DNA from: Halorientalis litorea
Lineage (GTDB): Archaea > Halobacteriota > Halobacteria > Halobacteriales > Haloarculaceae
Direction: 5' to 3'
NCBI RefSeq assembly: GCF_023028225.1
Contig: NZ_CP095482.1
Span: forward strand, 2,728,001-2,792,000
DNA length: 64,000 nucleotides
Position 1 is the stretch's first letter. Each line of letters begins with the position of its first letter. Position numbers and translations under genes: made by a program. Positions 25,459 through 33,977 of this stretch are shown here, one piece after another. Below the pieces are notes generated by a model that saw only the letters and a program-made list of their open reading frames with translations, was not told the DNA's origin and made no database searches.

Positions 25459-25686
25459 TCACCGCGCGTACAGTGCGTCCCCGAGGAGCGTGGCCGGCCG
25501 AACGCCCTCGGCGGGCGAGACAGCCACGTACGGGCGGTCGACCGGCCCGAACACGTCCACGACGCGCCCCACGTCGTCCAAGTTCTCGTCGACGACATCT
25601 GTCCCGAACTCCGGGTGGTCGTCCTCCAGCGTGCGAAGGACGGCCAGCCCCTGTGCCGTTCGGACGACCTCGCCCACGCGTCTCAT
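25459..25686 (-). CDS. gar1: H/ACA ribonucleoprotein component Gar1
   Basis: Gar1, the small beta-barrel protein of the H/ACA guide RNP that directs pseudouridylation with Cbf5, Nop10 and L7Ae. It is 75 residues long: [18 protein letters not shown], then [21 protein letters not shown] and VAVSPAEG, which fits the archaeal family. The eukaryotic GAR repeats are absent, as expected. It overlaps srp19 by 4 bp. The srp19-gar1 pairing is common in haloarchaea. Confidence 0.9.
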   Translation of the reverse strand: MRRVGEVVRTAQGLAVLRTLEDDHPEFGTDVVDENLDDVGRVVDVFGPVDRPYVAVSPAEGVRPATLLGDALYAR

Positions 25687-25961
25687 TCGCGGATGGCTCC
25701 GAGGTACGCGCCGACGGCCTGCACGAGGTCCGACTTCGTCGCGTCGTCCGCGTCCTTCACGAGGACGCGGCCCCGTTCCTCCCACTCTCTAGGGTACTGT
25801 TTGTCGCGTTCGACCACGGCGTCGTACCCGACCTGCTGGACGGCTTGGGCTATCTCCTCGACCGTCGGGTCGGGGACAGCCAACTCCAACGGGACCCGCC
25901 GCCCCTCCGCGCGGGTCAGGTCCGCGTCGAAAAACGCGGGCCACATGACGTTCTCGACCAT
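25683..25961 (-). CDS. srp19: Signal recognition particle protein SRP19
   Basis: SRP19, which binds the 7S RNA and helps SRP54 assemble for membrane targeting. The 92-residue protein has [20 protein letters not shown] and [20 protein letters not shown], with the basic segment [17 protein letters not shown], all family features. The 7S RNA gene itself is not visible in this window. It is the first gene of the srp19-gar1 unit. Confidence 0.93.
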   Translation of the reverse strand: MVENVMWPAFFDADLTRAEGRRVPLELAVPDPTVEEIAQAVQQVGYDAVVERDKQYPREWEERGRVLVKDADDATKSDLVQAVGAYLGAIRE

Positions 25962-26031
25962 ACGTCACCTCGCCCGCCCCGACACAAGTGCTTTGCTGGT
26001 CGCGCCGGTGCCGGGACTCCCACGGGGCCGA

Positions 26032-27153
26032 CTACCGCCGGCGGGCCAGTCCGAGGACGGCCGCGAGCGCGATGGCGGCCGTCGCCACACCGGCGCCCAG
26101 TCCCGGCCCGCTGGCCGCAGTCGTCTCGGCCGCATCCGTCTCCGCCGTCGTCGCTTCAGGCGTCTCGGTGTCCGCGACTGTTTCCGTCGCCGTCCGCACG
26201 TCCTCGCGGGTGATGCTCTCGTTCGCCCTGTCGAGTGCGTCGGGGTGCCACTCTTTGGCCAGTCGCGTCAGCGGTTGCGTGACGCGTGGTCCGGGCTGGC
26301 TGATGTAGTTGGACTGCAACTCGATGGTCTGGCTCCGCTGGAGGGCCGTCGTCCCGTTGTAGGCCGCGGTCCGTGGAATCGTCGCGTCGCCGGGGTAGGC
26401 TATCCACTCGGGGTCGCTGTCGACCACGACTTCCTCGCTGAGTTGGCGGTACCCCTCGATTCCAGCCTCGGCGGCGACGTTGGTCCCGCCAGCCGTCGTG
26501 AGTACGTCGTGGATGTGCGTGCCCGTGCCCGTCGTCGTCCCGAAGAAGTAGTACAGGACGCGTGGGTTGTTCTCCGCGAGTTCGGCCGCGCGCTCGGCGC
26601 GTTCGACGCCGAGGCGGAACTCTGTGCTCGCCTCGCGTGCTCCATCGCAGGCTCCGAGGAGCGCGCCCGTCGTCTCGAGGTTGGTTTCGATTTCGTCCAG
26701 CGAGGTGACGAGACCGAAGTGGTAGACGGTAATCCCGGCGGTGCGGAGCTGTCGCACCGTCTCGACGCTCGTCGTGTTCGCCGCGAGGACGATGTCAGGG
26801 TTCAGCCCGACGACCTGTTCGACGTTCACACTCAGGTCGTCGTTGACGACATCGGTGATGCCCTCACGCCCGTCGAGATACGCCGTGTACTGCGTCTGTT
26901 GCATCCCGACCACGCGGTCCTCGGCCCCGACGGCCCACGCGGCCTGTGCGTCGCTCGGTTGAAGCACGACCACCCGCTCGGGCCGTTCCTCGACGGTCAC
27001 CTCGGTCCCCGTCGTGTCCGTGACGGAGACGGGGAACGTACAGTCGGACTGTGCGAGCGTCGCGCCGTCGGGTGCCGCGGCGACCCCGGACCCGCCAGCC
27101 GCGAACCCGCTGGCTACCACCACCACCGTGAGAAGCACTGCGTTCAGTCGCAT
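26032..27153 (-). CDS. btuF: B12-type ABC transporter substrate-binding protein, C-terminally anchored
   Basis: Periplasmic-binding-type protein (BtuF/FhuD fold) of 373 residues for cobalamin. It has an N-terminal signal peptide (MRLNAVLLTVVVVASGFAAG), then PERVVVLQPSDAQAAWAVGA and GLNPDIVLAANTT. The C-terminus has a Thr/Glu/Ala linker followed by SGPGLGAGVATAAIALAAVLGLARRR-type sequence (a Gly/Pro turn, one span, a basic end), a PGF-CTERM-like sorting signal with GPGLGAG in place of PGF. So it is probably exported and lipid-anchored. It is divergent from btuCD and shares one palindromic TATA element. Confidence 0.87.
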   Translation of the reverse strand: MRLNAVLLTVVVVASGFAAGGSGVAAAPDGATLAQSDCTFPVSVTDTTGTEVTVEERPERVVVLQPSDAQAAWAVGAEDRVVGMQQTQYTAYLDGREGITDVVNDDLSVNVEQVVGLNPDIVLAANTTSVETVRQLRTAGITVYHFGLVTSLDEIETNLETTGALLGACDGAREASTEFRLGVERAERAAELAENNPRVLYYFFGTTTGTGTHIHDVLTTAGGTNVAAEAGIEGYRQLSEEVVVDSDPEWIAYPGDATIPRTAAYNGTTALQRSQTIELQSNYISQPGPRVTQPLTRLAKEWHPDALDRANESITREDVRTATETVADTETPEATTAETDAAETTAASGPGLGAGVATAAIALAAVLGLARRR

Positions 27154-27178
27154 TCCCTAACGTTCCGTCGTTACCCAA

Positions 27179-27188
27179 CAAATATTTG
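27179..27188. promoter_or_regulatory. Single palindromic TATA element between btuF and btuC
   Basis: CAAATATTTG is a perfect palindrome centred at 27183.5, exactly 30.5 bp from the first base of the btuF ATG (27153, minus) and 30.5 bp from that of btuC (27214, plus). It is AT-rich in both directions and is the only such element in the 60-bp spacer, so both divergent genes probably use it. Confidence 0.6.
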
Positions 27189-27213
27189 CCTACCGAAAGT
27201 TGGCTTGTAGACG

Positions 27214-28314
27214 ATGCACACGGGGACCAGAGCGGCCACGTTCTCGGCGGTACTCGCGGCGGTGCTCGTGGGCGTCGTCCTCGCCAGCGCGACGGTCGGC
27301 CCCGTCGCGCTCGATACGCTCGTCGTCGCGAAGGCGACGCTCAACGCCGTCGGCGTCCCCGTCGGCCTCGGCGTGGTCACCGGGACGGCGTCCCTCGGCC
27401 CACTCTCGCTGCCTGTCCCCGTCCCAGACGTGACGTACGCCTACCCGTTCGCCTTCGCCGTCGAGGGCGGAGCCGAGACCATCGTCCGGCAGGTGCGACT
27501 CCCCCGCATTCTGCTCGCCGCCGTCGTCGGGTTCGCGCTGGCGTCGGCCGGGACCGTGATGCAGGGTTTCTTCCGCAACCCGATGGCCGACCCCTCTATC
27601 GTCGGCGTCTCCTCCGGCGCGGCGGTCGGTGCCGTCGCCACCATCGCGTTCCCCCTCGCGCTCCCGTTCGGCCTCCAGACTGCGGCGTTCGTCGGCGCGT
27701 TGCTGGCGGCGTTCGGTGTCTACCTCATCGCCTCGGAGGGGCGACACACGCCGGTGGCCACCCTCCTGCTCGCGGGCGTCGCGATTCAGACGCTCCTCGG
27801 TGCGGCAGTCTCGTACATGCTCCTCCACGCCGGCGAGAGCCTCCGGCAGGCGGTGTACTGGCTCATGGGTCACCTCCACAACGCCTCGTGGGCGGAGTTG
27901 GAGGTGACGCTCCCGCTCGCACTCCTCGCGTTCGCCGTCCTCGCGGCGTACACGCGCGATTTGAACGTCCTGATGCTCGGCGAGGCGGACGCCCACACGC
28001 TCGGCATCGAAGTGGAGCGGACCAAGCGCGTGTTGCTCGCGCTGTCGAGTCTCCTCACCGCCGCCGCCGTCGCCGTCACCGGCGTCATCGGCTTCGTCGG
28101 CCTCATCGTCCCCCACGGGATGCGACTCGTCGTCGGCCCGGACCACCGCGTCCTCCTGCCGACGAGCGCGCTCGCCGGCGCGAGTTTCCTCGTCGCGGCC
28201 GACACGCTTGCACGCGCCGGCCCCGCAGAGGTGCCCGTCGGCATCGTCACCGCCGCCGTCGGCGCGCCCTTCTTCCTCTACCTCTTGCGCACACGGGAGG
28301 TGTACGCGCTGTGA
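27214..28314 (+). CDS. btuC: B12-type ABC transporter permease BtuC
   Basis: FecCD/BtuC-family permease of 366 residues with about ten spans. Motifs include RLPRILLAAVVGFALASAGT, VMQGFFRNPMADPSIVGVSSG and GVIGFVGLIVPHGMRLVVG, the coupling helix. It forms the membrane channel of the cobalamin importer with BtuD and BtuF. Its stop overlaps the btuD start by GTGA. An extended loop (about residues 35-75) with PLSLPVPVPDVTYAYPF is longer than in E. coli BtuC. Confidence 0.93.
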   Translation: MHTGTRAATFSAVLAAVLVGVVLASATVGPVALDTLVVAKATLNAVGVPVGLGVVTGTASLGPLSLPVPVPDVTYAYPFAFAVEGGAETIVRQVRLPRILLAAVVGFALASAGTVMQGFFRNPMADPSIVGVSSGAAVGAVATIAFPLALPFGLQTAAFVGALLAAFGVYLIASEGRHTPVATLLLAGVAIQTLLGAAVSYMLLHAGESLRQAVYWLMGHLHNASWAELEVTLPLALLAFAVLAAYTRDLNVLMLGEADAHTLGIEVERTKRVLLALSSLLTAAAVAVTGVIGFVGLIVPHGMRLVVGPDHRVLLPTSALAGASFLVAADTLARAGPAEVPVGIVTAAVGAPFFLYLLRTREVYAL

Positions 28315-29531
28315 TAACCGTCGAGAACCTCGCCGTCAGCAGGGGCGACGCGCAGGTGCTGACCGACGTGTCCCTCTCCGTCGCGGACGGCGAGTTCGTC
28401 GCGCTCGTCGGGCCGAACGGCGCGGGCAAGACGACACTCCTCCAGACGGTCAACGGTCTCCTCGACCCGGACGCCGGGGCCGTGACCGTCGCGGGCCGTG
28501 ACGTGACGACCTGCAGTTCCCGCGAGGTGAGCCGACTCGTGGCGACGGTCCCACAGAACCCGACCATGGCGTTCGACTTCAGCGTCGCCGACGTGGTCGC
28601 GATGGGACGGACCCCCTACCAGTCGCGCTTCGGCCGCGCGAACCCGAGCGAGGAACGCCAACGCGTCGAGCGCGCGCTCGCTCGCACCGACACGGCCGAA
28701 CTGTCAGACCGGTCCGTCAGCGCGGTCAGCGGCGGGGAGCGTCGGCGGGTGTTGCTCGCCCGCGCGTTGGTGCAGGACACGCCCGCGCTCCTGTTGGACG
28801 AGCCGACCGCCAGTCTCGACATCAACCACCGTGTCAGGACGCTGGAACTCGTCTCGGACCTCGTGGCCGAGGGGAAGACGGCGTTCGCGGCGATTCACGA
28901 CCTCGACTTGGCCGCACGGTACTGTGACCGTCTCGTCCTGCTGGCGGACGGCGAGGTCCGGGCGAGCGGCCCACCGGCCGAGGTGCTGCAGTCGACGCAT
29001 CTGGGTGACGCCTTCGGGACCGACACCGCCGTTACGACCGACGCCGCGACGGGGACCCCCTCGGTGACGGCATTGTGGTACCGGCGCGACAGCGACCTCC
29101 GCGTCCACGTCCTCGGCGGCGGCCCCGTCGCGACGCGTGCCATCTGCCGGTTGGTCGACGCGGGTGCGACCGTCACCGGCGGCCCGTTCCCGGAGGGCGA
29201 CGTGGCCGTCGAGACGGCCGAGGCACACGGCATCGACGCGGTGACCGCCCCGCCGTTCGCGGCGGTACCGGACGCGGCTCGCGAGCGCGTGACGGCACTC
29301 CTCGACGGGGCCGACGTGGCCGTTCTCGCGGTAGGCCCATCGGGACCGTCGAACCCGGCGTTCGAACTCGCCGCCGACGTGACGGTACCCGCCGTCGCCG
29401 TCACACCCGACGGTACTGCCCTCGAAGGAACTGTCGGGTGGGAGGAGTTTCGTCCGGCCGTCACCCCCGACGAACTCCCCGCGGCAGTCGTCGCGGCGGC
29501 CGACCGGCAGACGGCCACGGCCGACGACTGA
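28311..29531 (+). CDS. btuD: B12-type ABC ATPase BtuD with extra C-terminal domain
   Basis: ABC ATPase of 406 residues. The N-terminal 250 have Walker A VGPNGAGKTTLLQ, Q-loop TVPQNPTMAF, signature SAVSGGERRRVLLARAL, Walker B ALLLDEPTASLD and the H-loop AAIHDLDLAARY. A C-terminal domain of about 140 residues follows, with VHVLGGGPVATRAICRLVDA and ADVAVLAVGPSGPSNPAFEL, which looks Rossmann-like and is absent from bacterial BtuD. It begins at a GTG overlapping the btuC stop. The frame is open back to 27186, but that is the shadow of btuC. Haloarchaeal BtuD proteins have such an extension. Confidence 0.92.
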   Translation: MITVENLAVSRGDAQVLTDVSLSVADGEFVALVGPNGAGKTTLLQTVNGLLDPDAGAVTVAGRDVTTCSSREVSRLVATVPQNPTMAFDFSVADVVAMGRTPYQSRFGRANPSEERQRVERALARTDTAELSDRSVSAVSGGERRRVLLARALVQDTPALLLDEPTASLDINHRVRTLELVSDLVAEGKTAFAAIHDLDLAARYCDRLVLLADGEVRASGPPAEVLQSTHLGDAFGTDTAVTTDAATGTPSVTALWYRRDSDLRVHVLGGGPVATRAICRLVDAGATVTGGPFPEGDVAVETAEAHGIDAVTAPPFAAVPDAARERVTALLDGADVAVLAVGPSGPSNPAFELAADVTVPAVAVTPDGTALEGTVGWEEFRPAVTPDELPAAVVAAADRQTATADD

Positions 29532-29557
29532 GAGTGTCGTCGCCGACGCTGTGACCG

Positions 29558-31285
29558 CTACAGGACGGTGCCGTGTTTCTTATCGGGAACGTCCTTCTCG
29601 ACGGATTCGTAGAACGCGAAGCGGGCTTCCAGCTCCGTCCGTAGGTCGCTCGGCGGAATCACCTCGTCGATGACGACATCGCTCGCCATCCGGCGCACGT
29701 CAATGTCCTCGCGGAACTGCTCGCGGAGTTCGCGCTCGCGTTCGGCGCGTTCCTCCTCGTCCTCGATGTCGGCGAGTCGGTTGGCGTAGACCGCGTTGAT
29801 TGCCGCCTCGGGACCCATGATGGCGATTTCGCCGGACGGGAGGGCGAGCGTGGACTCGGGGTCGTAGGCTGGGCCGGACATCGCGTAGATGCCCGCGCCG
29901 TACGCCTTCCGAACCACGACGCACTGCTTCGGGACCGTGGCCGCGGAGGTGGCGTAAATCATCTTCTTCCCCTGTTCGAGAATCCCCTCCTTCTCGACCT
30001 GTGACCCGGCCATGAACCCGGGCGTGTCACAGAGATAGAGGAGTGGGACGTTGTAGGCGTCGCAGGTCCAGACGAACTCGGCGGCCTTCTCGGCGGCGTC
30101 GGGGAAGATGGCTCCCGCGCGGTGGGCGGGTTGGTTGGCGACGACGCCGACGGGGCGGCCGTCGACGCGGGCGAACCCGGTCAGAATCTCGGCCCCGTAC
30201 TCGGGGCGCAACTCGAAGAACGACCCGGCGTCGACCACCCGCTCTATCACCCGCTCCATGTCGTAGCCCTTGTTCGGGTCCGCCGGGACGACGGCGTCGA
30301 TGCCGTCGGGCGACTTCGCGGGTGCTTTGCCCGCCGTCTGTGGTGGGTCCTCGTCGCTGTTGTTCGGGAGGTACGAGACCAGTTGTGCGACCAGTTCGCG
30401 GGCGTGTTCCTCGTCCTCGGCCACGAGGTCAGCACTGCCGGAGTGGCGGGTGTGGACCTCCGGGCCGCCCAACGCTTGGAGGTCGATTTCCTCGCCGGTC
30501 ACCATCTCCACCATCCGCGGGGAGGCGATGGCCATCGCACTCATGTCCCGGACCATCACGGTGAAATCGGAGAACACCGGGGTGTACGCCGCCCCGGCGA
30601 TACAGGGGCCGTAGAGGACACAAATCTGGGGCACGCGGCCCGAGAGCCGCGAGTGGTTGTAGTAGTACTTCCCGACGCCCTCCCGGTTGGCGAAAAAGCC
30701 CGTCTGCTGGTCGATGCGGCCGCCGGAGGAGTCCATCAGGTAGAACACCGGTTTCCCGGTTTTCAGCGCGCGCTGTTGCATCCGCAGGAACTTCTCGACG
30801 CCTTTCTCGGCCATCGACCCCGCTTTCACCGAGAAGTCGTTGGCCATGAAGTGGACATCCCGGCCCTCGAACTCCGCGGCACCGGTCAACAGCCCGTCGG
30901 CGGGTAGGCGGTCCTCGCTGTCGAAGTTGGCGAACTTGCCGTCCTCGAAGAGCAGCCCCGAGGTATCGCCGTCGTCACCGAACCACAGGTTGAGGCGGTC
31001 GCGGACGAACAGTTTCCCCTGCTCTTCGAGACGGTCGCGGTACTTCTCGGGGCCGCCACGCTCGATGTCCGCAATCTCCTCGCGGAGTCGCTCTTCGCGT
31101 TCCGTCGGGCCGAGCGTATCCTCGGCGTCCGTGGCGTCGGGACTCGCCGAACTCTCGTGCGTGATGGTCGGTTCGGTGGCATCGCCGACGTAGAGTTCGA
31201 CGGTGTCCTCGACGTGTCGGGCGAGTGCCTCCGCAATCGCCGCGATTTCCTCCTCGCTTGCCCCCTCGGGGATGCGGACGTTCAT
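29558..31285 (-). CDS. pccB: Propionyl/acetyl-CoA carboxylase carboxyltransferase with N-terminal epsilon-like segment
   Basis: Carboxyltransferase (beta) subunit of an acyl-CoA carboxylase, 575 residues. The core has LLTGAAEFEGRDVHFMANDF, YLMDSSGGRIDQQ, VLYGPCIAGAAYTPVFSDF and PLLYLCDTPGFMAGSQVEK, all intact. The first 35 residues (MNVRIPEGASEEEIAAIAEA, then HVEDTVELYVGD) resemble the small epsilon subunit that stimulates actinobacterial and haloarchaeal acyl-CoA carboxylases, apparently fused here. The biotin carboxylase/BCCP subunit is not in the window. It makes methylmalonyl-CoA or malonyl-CoA. ATG at 31285 chosen; one at 31303 is also in frame. Confidence 0.9.
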   Translation of the reverse strand: MNVRIPEGASEEEIAAIAEALARHVEDTVELYVGDATEPTITHESSASPDATDAEDTLGPTEREERLREEIADIERGGPEKYRDRLEEQGKLFVRDRLNLWFGDDGDTSGLLFEDGKFANFDSEDRLPADGLLTGAAEFEGRDVHFMANDFSVKAGSMAEKGVEKFLRMQQRALKTGKPVFYLMDSSGGRIDQQTGFFANREGVGKYYYNHSRLSGRVPQICVLYGPCIAGAAYTPVFSDFTVMVRDMSAMAIASPRMVEMVTGEEIDLQALGGPEVHTRHSGSADLVAEDEEHARELVAQLVSYLPNNSDEDPPQTAGKAPAKSPDGIDAVVPADPNKGYDMERVIERVVDAGSFFELRPEYGAEILTGFARVDGRPVGVVANQPAHRAGAIFPDAAEKAAEFVWTCDAYNVPLLYLCDTPGFMAGSQVEKEGILEQGKKMIYATSAATVPKQCVVVRKAYGAGIYAMSGPAYDPESTLALPSGEIAIMGPEAAINAVYANRLADIEDEEERAERERELREQFREDIDVRRMASDVVIDEVIPPSDLRTELEARFAFYESVEKDVPDKKHGTVL

Positions 31286-31348
31286 ACCCCGGTCTGCGGC
31301 CACCGTCGTGAAACCGTTTTCCCCGGACGGCGGCCGACTCGCCGCCAG

Positions 31349-32194
31349 TCACTCCCCGAGGGCCCGCTCCAACCGGTCGACGAGTTCGGTGTTCCCGACG
31401 TGGACCGGGACGCGCTGGTGGAGTCGCTCGGGTGTCACGTCCAGCAACGACTGGTGTCCGTCCGAGGAGCGACCACCCGCGGACTCGACGATGTAGCCGA
31501 TGGGGTTCCCCTCGAACTGGAGGCGGAGTTTCCCGTTCGTGGCGGAGTCGAGTGCGGGGTAGGCGAAGATGCCGCCGTACTCCAGCACTTGGCTCACGTC
31601 GCCTATCATCGCGCCGCCGTACCGCAGTTTCAGTTCGTCCTCTATCTCCGCGGCGTACGCCGCGAACTCGTCCGGCCAGTCGGGAACGCGGCCGCCGAAG
31701 CCGTAGACGACTGGGTCGGCGGGCAGCGTCAGGTCGTCGTCGACGACGGTGCGCTCGCCGTCCTCGACGACTGCCTCGGCGACTGTCCCGTCCCGTGCCG
31801 TGACCATCGACGTGATGGGGCCGTAGAGGACGTACCCGGCGGCCCGCAGTGCTCGCCCCGAGGCGGGGAGGGGGTCGTCGTACACCGCGACGATGGTCCC
31901 CATGACGTTGTTGGACTTCAGGTTCGAGGACCCGTCGAGGGGGTCACAGGCCACGTGCAGGTCCCCGCCTTCTCCCTCGACGACGCCCTCGCGCTCCTCG
32001 CTCGCGTAACTGGCGACGCCCTCGATAGCGAGGAGTCGCTCCTCCAGCAGTTCGTCGGCGTAGCGGTCGGCGGCGAGCATCTGGTCGCCGGTCGGGTTCT
32101 CGGCCGTCTCGTACTCGCGCCGTCCGGGGAGACTCGCGCGGATGTCGGGGGCCGTCTCGGCGACCGTCTCGAAGACGCGCTCGATGGCGTCCAT
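31349..32194 (-). CDS. fbp: Fructose-1,6-bisphosphatase, class I
   Basis: Gluconeogenic fructose-1,6-bisphosphatase of 281 residues. The metal-binding motifs are clear: E66-E67 in ASYASEEREG and CDPLDGSSN at residues 83-91, with the substrate-loop GHQSLLDVTP near the C-terminus. It follows the aldolase with one base between stop and start, so the two are co-transcribed, a gluconeogenic pair. The frame is open to 32404 through the aldolase gene, but the ATG at 32194 gives the family N-terminus MDAIERVFETVAE. Confidence 0.93.
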   Translation of the reverse strand: MDAIERVFETVAETAPDIRASLPGRREYETAENPTGDQMLAADRYADELLEERLLAIEGVASYASEEREGVVEGEGGDLHVACDPLDGSSNLKSNNVMGTIVAVYDDPLPASGRALRAAGYVLYGPITSMVTARDGTVAEAVVEDGERTVVDDDLTLPADPVVYGFGGRVPDWPDEFAAYAAEIEDELKLRYGGAMIGDVSQVLEYGGIFAYPALDSATNGKLRLQFEGNPIGYIVESAGGRSSDGHQSLLDVTPERLHQRVPVHVGNTELVDRLERALGE

Positions 32195-32195
32195 C

Positions 32196-33011
32196 TCACT
32201 CGGCTTCGGGTGCGGCCGCGTCGGCCACGTCGAGTGCTTCCTCGACGGACGTTTCCTCGAAGATGACCTGCTCCAAGGCGTCGAGGATGCGCTCGGGGTT
32301 CTCCCGCTGGAACACGTTACGCCCGACGGCGAGGCCCGCGCCGCCCGCGTCGATGACGGACTTGACGTTCGAGAGGAACTCCTCGTCGGAGCGTTTCGAC
32401 CCACCGCTCATGACGACTTTCGTCTTGCCGGCCATGCGGACGGTCTCTTCCATCGCGTCCTGACTCCCGGGGTACTTGACCTTCGCCACGTCCGCACCGA
32501 GTTCGAGGCCGAGGCGCGCGGAGTAGGCGATGGTCTCGGGCGTCTTGGCGTTACGGAGGCCCTGCCCCCGCGGGTAGGACCACATGACCGTGGCCATGTC
32601 GTACTCGCGGGCCGTCTCTTGGGCGTCACGCCACTCCTCGACCATCTCGATTTCGTTGTTCGACCCGCCGTAGACGGTGAAGCCGATGGAATCGGCACCG
32701 ACCTCGTGGGCGTAGTCGACCGACCAGTTGACGGCCGAGTCCGGTTCGCCGCGCCAGAGGTTCGAGGTTCCGTTCAACTTGGCGAGCAAGTCCACGTCGT
32801 CCTCGTAGGATGGGTAGTAGGCCTCGGCGACGCCCTTCTGGACCGCGAGGGAGGTGACGGCGTCGTGGGTCGCTACGTCGAAGACCCGTGCTGGGTCCGC
32901 GCTCTCCGGCACGTCCTCGAAGTCCACCGGCCCGTGTTCGAGGCCGTGGTCGTAGGCGAGGATGAGTACCTTCCCGTCCCGGGTCAGGGGGCTGTCGTCG
33001 ATAGGAATCAT
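32196..33011 (-). CDS. Class I fructose-1,6-bisphosphate aldolase, archaeal type
   Basis: DhnA/FbaB-type aldolase of 271 residues, a TIM barrel. Family motifs: ILAYDHGLEHGP, the Schiff-base-region VAKVKYPG with K177 or K179 as the active lysine, KVVMSGGSKRSDEEFL and GLAVGRNVFQRENP. The neighbouring fbp supports fructose-1,6-bisphosphate as substrate. Related archaeal enzymes instead make 2-amino-3,7-dideoxy-D-threo-hept-6-ulosonate for aromatic amino acids, so a mixed role is possible. A minus-strand TATA-like ATTATTA lies about 27 bp upstream. Confidence 0.88.
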   Translation of the reverse strand: MIPIDDSPLTRDGKVLILAYDHGLEHGPVDFEDVPESADPARVFDVATHDAVTSLAVQKGVAEAYYPSYEDDVDLLAKLNGTSNLWRGEPDSAVNWSVDYAHEVGADSIGFTVYGGSNNEIEMVEEWRDAQETAREYDMATVMWSYPRGQGLRNAKTPETIAYSARLGLELGADVAKVKYPGSQDAMEETVRMAGKTKVVMSGGSKRSDEEFLSNVKSVIDAGGAGLAVGRNVFQRENPERILDALEQVIFEETSVEEALDVADAAAPEAE

Positions 33012-33097
33012 ACACGCGTTGATGCCCCACGTTCGCTAATAATCCTGTTGGAACGCTCGACGCCACCCTTACACCCTGTGGCGTCGTGGATGGTCCT

Positions 33098-33961
33098 ATG
33101 CGCGAACTCGATGACATCGACACCGTCGGCATCGTCGGCGCGGGCACGATGGGACACGGCATCGCACAGGTCGCGGCACTCGACGGCTACGACGTGGTGC
33201 TACGCGACGTGGAGGACGAACTCGTGGAGTCGGGGCTGTCGGGCATCCACGAGAGTCTGGACCGGTTCGTGACGCGGGGCGACCTCTCGGAAGCGGAGGC
33301 CGACGACGCCCGTGAGCGGGTCACCGGCACGACAGACCTCGCGGACCTCGCCGACGCCGACCTCGTGGTCGAGGCCATCGTCGAGGACATGGACGTCAAA
33401 CAGTCCGTATTCGCCGACTTGGACGACACCGTGGCCGAGGACGTGGTACTGGCGACGAACACCAGCACGCTCTCGATTACGTCCATTGCCAGCGCGACGG
33501 ACTGCCCCGAACTCGTGGTCGGCCTCCACTTCATGAACCCCGTCCCGCTGATGGAGGGCGTCGAGGTGGTCGTCGGCGAGAAGACCGACCCTGCCGTGGC
33601 GTCCCTCGCCCACGACTTCGCCGAGTCGCTGGGCAAGTCCACGTGGGAGTCCGACGACAAGCCCGGGTTCGTCACGAACCGGATTCTGATGCCGTGGCTG
33701 GCCGAGGGCATCCGCGCCTACGACGAGGGCGTCGCCGAGAAACCCGACATCGACCGCGGCATGACACTCGGCACGAACGTCCCGATGGGACCGCTCGAAC
33801 TCGCCGACCACATCGGTCTCGATATCTGTCTCGACGCGATGGAGACGCTGCACGCGGAACTTGGCGACCGCTACCAGCCACCCTACCTGCTCAAGCGCAA
33901 AGTCGAGGCTGGTGACCTCGGCAAGAAGACGGGGCGGGGGTTCTACGAGTACGGAGACTGA
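33098..33961 (+). CDS. 3-hydroxyacyl-CoA dehydrogenase
   Basis: NAD-dependent (S)-3-hydroxyacyl-CoA dehydrogenase, 287 residues, the short form with no hydratase fusion. The Rossmann motif is GIVGAGTMGHGIAQVAAL, the catalytic histidine is in VVGLHFMNPVPLMEGVEV, and the C-terminal domain has DKPGFVTNRILMPWLAEG and LGKKTGRGFYEYG. It acts in fatty-acid beta-oxidation or in the reverse direction for butanoyl-type synthesis. I chose the ATG at 33098 rather than 33086. It is divergent from the aldolase. Confidence 0.93.
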   Translation: MRELDDIDTVGIVGAGTMGHGIAQVAALDGYDVVLRDVEDELVESGLSGIHESLDRFVTRGDLSEAEADDARERVTGTTDLADLADADLVVEAIVEDMDVKQSVFADLDDTVAEDVVLATNTSTLSITSIASATDCPELVVGLHFMNPVPLMEGVEVVVGEKTDPAVASLAHDFAESLGKSTWESDDKPGFVTNRILMPWLAEGIRAYDEGVAEKPDIDRGMTLGTNVPMGPLELADHIGLDICLDAMETLHAELGDRYQPPYLLKRKVEAGDLGKKTGRGFYEYGD

Positions 33962-33977
33962 CCAACTGGCGAGTCGG

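Noticed and set aside
27186-29531. 781-codon frame that would fuse a long N-terminus to BtuD
   Set aside because: The upstream part is Arg/Pro/Gly-rich shadow of btuC; the GTG at 28311 overlapping the btuC stop is the natural start.
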